Below are positions 1 to 4,447 of a DNA stretch of 5,488 nucleotides, in pieces. A program made the translations under genes and the position numbers. The stretch is from assembly GCA_003452965.1 (NCBI GenBank), contig DMMW01000020.1:1-5488 (forward strand), read 5' to 3'. Numbering within the stretch: the stretch's first letter is position 1; each line of letters opens with the position of its first letter. This DNA is from Elusimicrobiota bacterium. GTDB taxonomy: Bacteria > Elusimicrobiota > UBA8919. The notes under the pieces were generated by a model that saw only the letters and a list, made by a program, of their open reading frames with translations, was not told the DNA's origin and ran no database searches.

Positions 1-219
1 CTCCGGATACTCTTTGAGTTTTATTTTCACGGAATAACCATCTAACTTTGGCATCATAATATCAAGAATAACTAAATCCGGTTTTTCATTAGTAATTAAT
101 TCAAGTGCTTCAAGTCCATCATATGCGACTATTATAGTGTATCCTGCGCGTATAAGAGATATTGAAATTACAAACACAACATCCTTTTCATCATCTACAA
201 CAAGAATTTTTTTCTTCAT
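1..219 (-). CDS. Response regulator receiver domain protein, N-terminal part (cut by window edge)
   Basis: The frame is open from an ATG at 217-219 to the window edge, giving 73 residues that begin MKKKILVVDDEKDV. It is a CheY-like receiver. The acidic pair D9-D10 sits after the first beta strand, and the phosphoacceptor D53 lies in LVILDIMMP. Both are canonical, so this copy should be phosphorylated by a histidine kinase. The switch Thr and conserved Lys, and any output domain, would be beyond the edge. No strong Shine-Dalgarno precedes the ATG, but the start fits the usual receiver N-terminus, a few residues before the first strand. It lies 59 nt downstream of the 39-codon gene and may share its promoter. 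No partner kinase is in the window, so the signal is unknown. The family call is firm; single-domain versus multi-domain cannot be decided. Confidence 0.93.
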   Translation of the reverse strand, partial: MKKKILVVDDEKDVVFVISISLIRAGYTIIVAYDGLEALELITNEKPDLVILDIMMPKLDGYSVKIKLKEYPE

Positions 220-278
220 AATAAATGCTTTTATTTATATAACTTAAATTCTTTGCTCATATTTTATAACCGATTACT

Positions 279-398
279 TTAAATAGCTTTTTTAATTAAA
301 GTATCAAGCGGATCTTCTATTTCAGATATAAATCTCTCGCGTTCTGAATAACCATAAAATAATTCCTGAAATGACCTCTTCAGTTTTTTTATAATCAT
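279..398 (-). CDS. Small protein of 39 aa, unknown function
   Basis: This short gene starts at an ATG (396-398) and ends with TAA. Support is unusually good for its size. A purine-rich GGGGGA ribosome-binding site lies 5 nt before the ATG, and a near-consensus promoter lies about 40 nt upstream. The product begins MIIKKLKRSFQELFYGYSER. Residues 1-14 could form a basic amphipathic helix. A YGYSERER stretch follows, then an acidic segment (EIEDPLD) and a short basic end. There is no signal peptide or transmembrane segment. The pattern of a basic or amphipathic N-terminus followed by an acidic arginine-containing helix is seen in some small bacterial proteins of unknown function, but I cannot assign a family. 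It precedes the receiver gene at 219-1 by 59 nt and is probably co-transcribed with it. Confidence 0.72.
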   Translation of the reverse strand: MIIKKLKRSFQELFYGYSERERFISEIEDPLDTLIKKAI

Positions 399-403
399 CT
401 TTT

Positions 404-408
404 CCCCC
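404..408 (-). promoter_or_regulatory. Ribosome-binding site of the 39-aa gene
   Basis: On the minus strand a GGGGG run, continuing as GGGGGAAAAG, sits 5 nt before the ATG at 398. Such a G-run stands out in this AT-rich intergenic DNA and supports the small gene as real. Confidence 0.6.
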
Positions 409-444
409 GATATATCTAAATAAAATTATCTGCCTCTATAAATA

Positions 445-473
445 CTTATAACGTAATATTCATATTATGTCAA
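445..473 (-). promoter_or_regulatory. Sigma-70-type promoter for the 39-aa gene
   Basis: On the minus strand TTGACA (468-473) is followed by exactly 17 nt and then TATAAG (445-450). Transcription should start near 438, giving a leader of about 40 nt before the ATG at 398. A second TTGACA (474-479) is directly abutted upstream, so the -35 hexamer is duplicated. The 17-nt spacer contains a perfect dyad of TAATAT and ATATTA arms with a 2-nt centre (454-467), a plausible operator position. The matching layout at the MarR promoter (4041-4069) suggests shared control. Confidence 0.75.
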
Positions 474-553
474 TGTCAAGATGTTTTTATACTATAGAAT
501 TATAGGGACTAACGGTAAACATATTTGTTCAATCCAGCCGATATAATAATTCC

Positions 554-877
554 CTAATACCATACTGCAACATAAACATAATTCAGATATTCATCAGAGA
601 CTTTATCTTCATCATCTTCAAAATCATTATCACATTTTGGATGAGTAGAAAATATTTTTATTAAAGCATCTTCTACATCAATAGCATTGTCTGCATTGTC
701 AGTTTCATACAGAGTAAATATTTCATCACAACCACATCTTTTCTTAGCAGAAGTAATATCATTTGTTCTTCCGATATAAAACGCAACTATTTCTTGCTCA
801 TCTATAGTATTAAAAAGCCATCCAAAAATTGTTTTTATCACATCCGATGGCCATCCTTTTAAAGGTATGTTAGACAT
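554..877 (-). CDS. Small GIY-YIG-like domain protein
   Basis: The 107-aa product resembles a minimal, divergent GIY-YIG domain. YIGRT lies at residues 34-38, a basic stretch ending in R47 follows, E69 sits in a helix (DVEDALIKIF), and PKCDN is at 80-84 near the end. In classical GIY-YIG nucleases the two Tyr-containing strands, a helix Arg and a metal-binding Glu form the active site. Here the YIG strand, a candidate Arg and a candidate Glu are visible, but the first GIY strand is only loosely matched by the VAFYIG region. The acidic loop at about 85-92 and the C-terminal NYVYVAVWY strand are distinctive. There is no signal peptide, so it should be cytoplasmic. An AAGGAA ribosome site precedes the ATG. 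It starts 15 nt after the lipoprotein stop and so is probably in the same operon. Nuclease activity is inference; it could be a catalytically dead, binding-only version. Confidence 0.7.
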   Translation of the reverse strand: MSNIPLKGWPSDVIKTIFGWLFNTIDEQEIVAFYIGRTNDITSAKKRCGCDEIFTLYETDNADNAIDVEDALIKIFSTHPKCDNDFEDDEDKVSDEYLNYVYVAVWY

Positions 878-892
878 AATATTCCTTATATT

Positions 893-1246
893 TTATCTTT
901 TTATTAGTGACTTTTTACTAGTTTTAGATATTGTTTTTTTTGTTATAGGAACCTTTTTCTCCTTTGCTTTATCTAAGATAGATTTTGCTTCTGTACTTGC
1001 CTTCCAAGCAGATGATACTGCATTAGCATAATTTTTTATCATAAATGATGTTTCTGCTTCTGCAACTAAGATTTCAGCATTTTTCAATGATAAACTTGCT
1101 CTTCTTACATCAATATCTTTTTTTGCAATAGCAATGTCCATTTTTGCTTGATTTATTGCATCTATAGATGGTTGTTTCATCTTATTTTCACAACCACAAA
1201 TAACCAGTCCAGTCAGCAAAATCAACAAATAACCAACCTTATTCAT
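893..1246 (-). CDS. Small helical lipoprotein, DUF4398-like
   Basis: The chosen start is the ATG at 1244-1246, giving 117 aa. An in-frame GTG two codons upstream (1252) overlaps the Shine-Dalgarno itself and is unlikely. A short basic N-terminus, a hydrophobic stretch and VICGC form a type II signal peptide with lipidated Cys19. This predicts export and anchoring to the inner or outer membrane. The mature part, about residues 28-95, is a pair of Ala-rich amphipathic helices. Their spacing (AKxDIAIAKKDI, KNAEILVAEAETSF, YANAVSSAWKASTEAKSIL) resembles the DUF4398 or TPR-like fold of small envelope lipoproteins. The end is a Lys, Thr and Ser-rich basic tail of about 22 residues that could contact anionic polymers. 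It lies between the Ig-like gene (80 nt upstream) and the GIY-YIG-like gene (15 nt downstream). The role is unknown. Confidence 0.85.
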   Translation of the reverse strand: MNKVGYLLILLTGLVICGCENKMKQPSIDAINQAKMDIAIAKKDIDVRRASLSLKNAEILVAEAETSFMIKNYANAVSSAWKASTEAKSILDKAKEKKVPITKKTISKTSKKSLIKR

Positions 1247-1251
1247 CTTCA

Positions 1252-1257
1252 CTCCTT
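1252..1257 (-). promoter_or_regulatory. Ribosome-binding site that decides the lipoprotein start
   Basis: AAGGAG on the minus strand lies 5 nt before the ATG at 1246. The alternative GTG at 1250-1252 uses the final G of this same motif, so ribosomes bound here should start at the ATG. Confidence 0.75.
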
Positions 1258-1326
1258 TTTCCTAATATTAATTTCCCATTATTTTTATATACAGATATGT
1301 TATTAAAATAGTTTCTATACTATAAA

Positions 1327-1665
1327 TTATCTCTTATATATACATTTTATACTTTTTGATTTGCATATTACAACAGATCCTTTACTATCGCAGATTCTTG
1401 CAATAATACTGTGATCTCCCAAAGGATAATTTGCCCAATCAAACCACCAAAAACTATTTGCATGACGGCAACGACTCCAATCACCACCATCAATTGATAC
1501 CTCGCAATAACCTTCAGTATCGGTTCCAATTTTAATTGTATAACTTGGATTATTAATTATTTCGTTTTCCATAGGATGTCCGATTACTACATAGTGACTT
1601 ATCTTTTTTGGTCTACTTAAATTACTGATAACGGGATCAAGTTTCTTTTGCAATTTTTTAAACAT
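1327..1665 (-). CDS. Small soluble Ig-like (beta-sandwich) domain protein
   Basis: The product has 112 aa and begins with a basic segment (MFKKLQKKLDPVISNLSRPKK) with no signal peptide. A single beta-sandwich-like domain follows from about residue 25 to 110: YVVIGHPMENEII, then YTIKIGTD, CEVSIDGGDW (54-63), SFWWFDW (71-77) and YPLGDHSIIARICDSKGSVV (80-99). The last segment matches the penultimate strand, turn and last strand of bacterial Ig-like or E-set domains, which often read G-x-H-x-I-x-A-x-x-x-D-x-x-G. Five Cys (54, 66, 92, 101, 108) and the WWFDW aromatic patch could form a binding surface. An AAGGAG site 6 nt before the ATG supports the start. It lies 54 nt after the membrane-protein gene. 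Usually such domains are parts of exported proteins; here one stands alone and appears cytoplasmic. The function is unknown. Confidence 0.75.
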   Translation of the reverse strand: MFKKLQKKLDPVISNLSRPKKISHYVVIGHPMENEIINNPSYTIKIGTDTEGYCEVSIDGGDWSRCRHANSFWWFDWANYPLGDHSIIARICDSKGSVVICKSKSIKCIYKR

Positions 1666-1719
1666 TTAACACTCCTTTTTAATCCGTTGATTGAATTTAA
1701 AAATGAATTATTTTTTAAA

Positions 1720-1938
1720 TTACTTTTTCTTTTCTACTTCAATTTTATCTCTGATTGCTGAGATTCCTGATATAATAATTAAAATTCCACCAATAACAAG
1801 CCCGGAAGAAATCATTCCCTTTAAAAATATTAAAAAATCATTCCACATATAAACTGGAAGTCCTGAAATAATTTTTTGACCAAATAACAAAAACATACCT
1901 ATAATAAATGCAACAACACCACCTAACGCTATCAGCAT
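1720..1938 (-). CDS. Small integral membrane protein, two transmembrane helices
   Basis: The 72-aa product has hydrophobic helices at about residues 3-20 and 41-60, separated by a loop with aromatic residues (LPVYMWNDFLIF). It ends in a charged cytoplasmic-type tail (AIRDKIEVEKKK). By the positive-inside rule both termini are probably cytoplasmic. Glycine-rich faces in both helices (GGVVAFIIG and GLVIGGILIIISG) suggest helix packing or oligomerisation. I do not recognise a named family. It is the first of four closely placed small genes. An unusually complete Shine-Dalgarno precedes it, which implies strong translation. It could be a membrane anchor for a neighbour, a holin-like protein or a small accessory subunit. 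The sequence does not choose between these. Confidence 0.72.
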   Translation of the reverse strand: MLIALGGVVAFIIGMFLLFGQKIISGLPVYMWNDFLIFLKGMISSGLVIGGILIIISGISAIRDKIEVEKKK

Positions 1939-1946
1939 TTTTTCTT

Positions 1947-1958
1947 ATCACCTCCTTT
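1947..1958 (-). promoter_or_regulatory. Very strong Shine-Dalgarno for the membrane-protein gene
   Basis: AAAGGAGGTGAT on the minus strand, 8 nt before the ATG at 1938, matches the complement of the 16S rRNA 3' end over its whole length. No other gene here has such a complete site. Confidence 0.85.
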
Positions 1959-2073
1959 ATTGTGTCTTTTCACATTTTTTGTGTTGTTTCTTTATCGCAC
2001 TTAATTTTTTTGTTATATTCTGCGCAGTAAAACATATATTTTTCAAACTGTTTGTATTTGCATTTCTTATACC

Positions 2074-2937
2074 TTATTTTGTTTTTCTTTCTGCTGTTAT
2101 TGTTATATGACGTTCATCTACACCGTCTTCCGAAACCGCTTTTATTGCGTGTTCTTGAAAACCGTCAGGAAAAGCAAATCTGAGTGAAAATGTACCGTCC
2201 GGATTTAATTTTACAGGTTTCCCGCTTACAGTTAAAGTTGCCGTTGGTTCGGTTGCTCCATAGATAATTAGTTCAGCATCGGCAATAAGCCAAAATTTTT
2301 TTTCTTTTTCAAGCGGTTTTCTAAATGAACTTACACCCGAAAATGCACCTGATGAAATTACATTGAGCATTTCCCATCTTTTTGCAAGCAACTTTGTCAT
2401 TTCTAATGAACCGACACCGATTTTATCAACACCGGATAGTTTCATTAATCTGTCGTAATCTCCCATTAAAAGCATCCATTGTTCATCGGTAATATCCGAA
2501 ACTCTGTCTGCAGGAAGCAAAATAATATTTGACCTTAGAAGCAATATGAATTTTCCGTCTTTCGTTTTGAGTCCCAGCTCAACACACCAGGACCTTCCCG
2601 GAAAATCTACCCTGATATACCAATTTTGTGCATTTAAAGATGCAGGATTATCCTTGAATCCAACTGAATTATTTCCATTAAAGTTTTTTACTTCCGTCAC
2701 ATCGTGAATACGTAATACAATATGAGCTTTTTCAAAAATATCACTGCCATATTTACTTTTTATTTCCTGTCTCTTTCCTTCGGTAATTTCCCAATAAGCA
2801 AATAGCCAATACGGGTCCCTCGGCAATATTACAATGCGGTCATCACCATATGTTTCAGGTATTGAATACCCGACATCAACAAAACCTTCTGTTTTTATTT
2901 CTTTTTTTCCGGCCGGAGAAGATGGATTTTGAGACAT
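2074..2937 (-). CDS. DUF4912 domain protein with C-terminal Ig-like or E-set domain
   Basis: The 287-aa product contains the DUF4912 signature at about residues 30-145. Its hallmark is the segment YGDDRIVILPRDPYWLFAYW (30-49), followed by beta strands carrying AHIVLRIHDV, QNWYIRVDFPGRSWCVELGL and FILLLRSNIILLP. A helical middle (150-192) contains DEQWMLLMGDYDRLMKLSG. A second sandwich covers about 216-283, with AELIIYGATEPTATLTVSG and PDGTFSLRFAFPDG. There is no signal peptide or membrane segment, so it is probably cytoplasmic. In other bacteria DUF4912 proteins are often found near glycogen-branching or GH57-type genes, from memory of the family, but none is visible here. The biochemical role is unknown. 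The strand and aromatic pattern suggests a ligand-binding, possibly carbohydrate-related, sandwich. A GGAAGGGGG site 5 nt before the ATG supports the start. It is followed after 135 nt by the small-gene cluster. Confidence 0.9.
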   Translation of the reverse strand: MSQNPSSPAGKKEIKTEGFVDVGYSIPETYGDDRIVILPRDPYWLFAYWEITEGKRQEIKSKYGSDIFEKAHIVLRIHDVTEVKNFNGNNSVGFKDNPASLNAQNWYIRVDFPGRSWCVELGLKTKDGKFILLLRSNIILLPADRVSDITDEQWMLLMGDYDRLMKLSGVDKIGVGSLEMTKLLAKRWEMLNVISSGAFSGVSSFRKPLEKEKKFWLIADAELIIYGATEPTATLTVSGKPVKLNPDGTFSLRFAFPDGFQEHAIKAVSEDGVDERHITITAERKTK

Positions 2938-2968
2938 GTTTGCCCCCTTCCTTATTAATACTAAAATA

Positions 2969-2997
2969 ATTATATCTATTTAATGATTTTTCAATAA
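2969..2997 (-). promoter_or_regulatory. Possible promoter of the DUF4912 gene
   Basis: A perfect TATAAT (2969-2974, minus strand) lies in the 70-nt gap between the receiver stop and the DUF4912 start. The hexamer 17 nt upstream (TTATTG, 2992-2997) is a poor -35, and a better TTGAAA sits only 14 nt away. It may be a weak or activator-dependent promoter, or chance in AT-rich DNA. Read-through from the receiver gene is equally possible. Confidence 0.3.
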
Positions 2998-3007
2998 CTT
3001 CAGTTTT

Positions 3008-3391
3008 TTACATTTCCATTTCTGTTTTAATTATATTTTTTATTTTATTGATAAAATCACCAGTATTAAAAGGTTTGGTTATATATTCTTGCACATCCAT
3101 CATTTCACCTATTAGTTTACCATCTTTATTTATTTTAGCGTTAAGTATTACAATGGGAATTTTTTGATATTTTTTATCATTTTTTAATAACTGGCATATT
3201 TCAGATATATTCCCTTGAGGTAACATTAATTTCAAAATAACCAAATCAGGAGTTTTTAAAAATATAAGATGTATTGCAGTATTTACATCTGGAGCTTCAA
3301 AGACGGTATACCCTACTCGCTCCAGAATTAATGATATGTGTTGAATAATATTTTTATCATCATCCACAACTAATATAGTTTTCTTTTCCAT
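3008..3391 (-). CDS. Stand-alone receiver protein with Lys at the phosphoacceptor site (atypical receiver)
   Basis: The 127-aa product spans one full CheY-like receiver and has no output domain. It begins KKTILVVDDDKNI with the acidic residues D10-D11 intact. The strand that normally reads LVILDLMLP reads LVILKLMLP, so residue 54 is Lys (codon AAA, 3230-3232). The switch Thr or Ser position in IVILNAK is Asn84. The conserved Lys106-Pro107 and the switch aromatic Tyr103 remain. Without Asp54 it cannot take phosphate in the usual way. Lys at this site could form a salt bridge with the acidic pocket and lock one conformation, as proposed for some atypical receivers. No clear Shine-Dalgarno precedes the ATG, but the start matches the family. 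It sits between the MarR gene (95 nt upstream) and the DUF4912 gene (70 nt downstream). Partners are unknown. Confidence 0.92.
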   Translation of the reverse strand: MEKKTILVVDDDKNIIQHISLILERVGYTVFEAPDVNTAIHLIFLKTPDLVILKLMLPQGNISEICQLLKNDKKYQKIPIVILNAKINKDGKLIGEMMDVQEYITKPFNTGDFINKIKNIIKTEMEM

Positions 3392-3424
3392 ACAATTTTT
3401 AAAAACAATCTTTTGCCGCTTTAC

Positions 3425-3439
3425 TGTATTATTAATACA
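3425..3439. repeat. Perfect inverted repeat upstream of the atypical receiver gene
   Basis: TGTATTA and TAATACA arms of 7 bp flank a single central base. The dyad lies 34-48 nt before the receiver start codon at 3391, in the gap after the MarR gene. A second small dyad, TGATA-T-TATCA (3454-3464), lies just upstream. The size and symmetry suit a dimeric repressor site. No clear promoter hexamers could be fixed nearby, so operator function is inference. Confidence 0.4.
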
Positions 3440-3486
3440 ACATAATCTGTATTTGATATTATCAGATACTTATTGAAAAAAATATC

Positions 3487-3957
3487 CTATAGTATTTTAC
3501 TAAAACCTTTTAGGATAATCTGTAATCCATACCAAAGAATTTCATTTTCCTCTTTTGATAACTGGGAAGTTATTTTAGCAATTTTCTTTATAGGCATTCT
3601 GTCTATTTTTTTTACTAATTCCTTTCCAGTTGATGTAATTTGCAAATGTCTTATTCTTCTATCTTTATCATGATCAGTTCTTAATATTAGTTTTTTCCTT
3701 TCTAAAGAACGAATAAGTCTCGCTACTGATGCTGTTTCTTGATATAACATCTTAGAAAGTTCACCAGGCGTGCATCTGTTTTTGAGATTAATACAACGTA
3801 ATGCGTTGCGTTGGCTGAAAGAAAGTCCTAATTCATCATATTTCTGCATTATCTTAGAACGTATTGCCTGAAATAATATTTCCCGCATAATTTGGAATAT
3901 TTTTGAAGGTCCAAATTTTTCAGGTGAAAATCGTTCATATTTATCCGAAGGATTCAT
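3487..3957 (-). CDS. MarR-family transcriptional regulator
   Basis: The 156-aa product has the typical MarR length and order. N-terminal dimerisation helices cover about 17-42. A winged helix-turn-helix covers about 45-110: LSFSQRNALRCI, then CTPGELSKMLYQETASVARLIRSLERKKLILR with the recognition helix at about 75-87. The wing carries the hallmark DKDRR (97-101) and a LQITSTGKEL segment. A C-terminal helix (131-156) completes the dimer. It should bind a short palindrome as a homodimer and respond to a small ligand or oxidant. Only two Cys (55, 62) are present, so redox sensing is not evident. A near-consensus promoter lies upstream with a dyad between its hexamers, suggesting autoregulation. 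The ribosome site is weak (AAGAAG). The next gene downstream is the atypical receiver at 95 nt, and the target genes are probably among the neighbours. Confidence 0.93.
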   Translation of the reverse strand: MNPSDKYERFSPEKFGPSKIFQIMREILFQAIRSKIMQKYDELGLSFSQRNALRCINLKNRCTPGELSKMLYQETASVARLIRSLERKKLILRTDHDKDRRIRHLQITSTGKELVKKIDRMPIKKIAKITSQLSKEENEILWYGLQIILKGFSKIL

Positions 3958-4040
3958 ATTGTTACTTCTTAAAACTACTAAATTTCAAATATCTATTTCC
4001 GTCACTCCCATATCCTTCCCTTTAAAATCCATATTTTACG

Positions 4041-4069
4041 AGTATATAGAATATTCCTAATTCTGTCAA
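4041..4069 (-). promoter_or_regulatory. Sigma-70-type promoter of the MarR gene, with dyad in spacer
   Basis: On the minus strand TTGACA (4064-4069) is followed by a 17-nt spacer and TATACT (4041-4046). The predicted start, near 4034, leaves a leader of about 77 nt before the ATG at 3957. The spacer carries the 8-bp palindrome GAATATTC (4049-4056), flanked by TA and CTA, at the classical position for a MarR autorepression site. Confidence 0.78.
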
Positions 4070-4447
4070 TGACGTTTTTCCGCTTTTTTCTGACATTTTT
4101 CCACCATGTTATTTTGGATATTTTTACTCAATAATTTAAGTTTGTTGTATCTTTTAGAATTAGAGAAGGTCTCTTTTGTTTTTCACTTTTTATCATATAA
4201 AGTGAAAATCCAAGCATCAACAGAAAGACTTAGGGGTGTATTTTTAAATATTGTTTCTCGAGAAAACGGAGTGAATAACCTTGAGGATAATTCCGAAATT
4301 GTAGATGCAGAGTAAAACATAGCAAAGATTACGCTTTGCTGCTACAAAATGAGCCGATTAAAGTCAAAAAAATCTATAATTGAACCGCGGAATATACGGA
4401 CTATTACGTTTCCAATAATAGTTAACAATCTATTTTGTGATATTAAT
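4070..4447. other. Gene-free region with several inverted repeats
   Basis: This stretch between the DUF922 gene stop and the MarR promoter holds no reading frame with a ribosome-binding site or recognisable product on either strand. It contains four dyads. The first is a 5-bp stem at 4162-4174. The second has 10-bp arms TTTTCACTTT (4180-4189) and AAAGTGAAAA (4199-4208) around a 9-nt loop. The third is a 12-bp palindrome TTTCTCGAGAAA (4254-4265). The fourth is a 7-bp stem at 4321-4340. They could be part of a 3' untranslated region of the DUF922 transcript, a small RNA, or regulatory sites. Nothing identifies a known RNA family. Confidence 0.5.
4321..4340 (-). terminator. Possible transcript-end hairpin after the DUF922 gene
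   Basis: AGCAAAG and CTTTGCT form a perfect 7-bp stem with a 6-nt loop, about 110 nt after the DUF922 stop codon. On the minus strand the stem is followed by ATGTTTTACT, only a short T-run. As an intrinsic terminator it is weak, and it may simply protect an mRNA 3' end. Confidence 0.3.

Noticed and set aside
503..556. TAGGGA and TCCCTA arms downstream of the GIY-YIG-like gene
   Set aside because: The arms are 6 bp with a 42-nt loop and one overlaps the stop codon; there is no T-run, so a terminator is not supported.
1694..1721. Inverted repeat AATTTAAAAA and TTTTTAAATT around the membrane-protein stop codon
   Set aside because: The stem is entirely A-T pairs, with no following T-run on the minus strand, so it is not a credible terminator and is expected by chance in such DNA.
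1970..2035. Minus-strand frame of 21 codons with two Cys, between the DUF4912 and membrane-protein genes
   Set aside because: No Shine-Dalgarno before its ATG and no recognisable pattern; too weak to call without conservation data.
3473..3673. Plus-strand frame opposite the MarR gene
   Set aside because: It is the antisense of a clear MarR coding region and has no start signals.
4162..4183. Short stem followed by T-runs, terminator-like on the plus strand
   Set aside because: The stem is only 5 bp with a 3-nt loop, and no plus-strand gene exists to terminate.
4106..4315. Plus-strand reading frame of 69 codons in the gene-free region
   Set aside because: No Shine-Dalgarno, no promoter, hydrophobic low-complexity start followed by an unrelated tail, and it runs across the hairpins. 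It looks like a chance frame.
2023..4321. The 11-nt string AGTAAAACATA occurring near 2026-2036 and near 4311-4321
   Set aside because: A single short AT-rich match between unrelated contexts; no longer homology around it.
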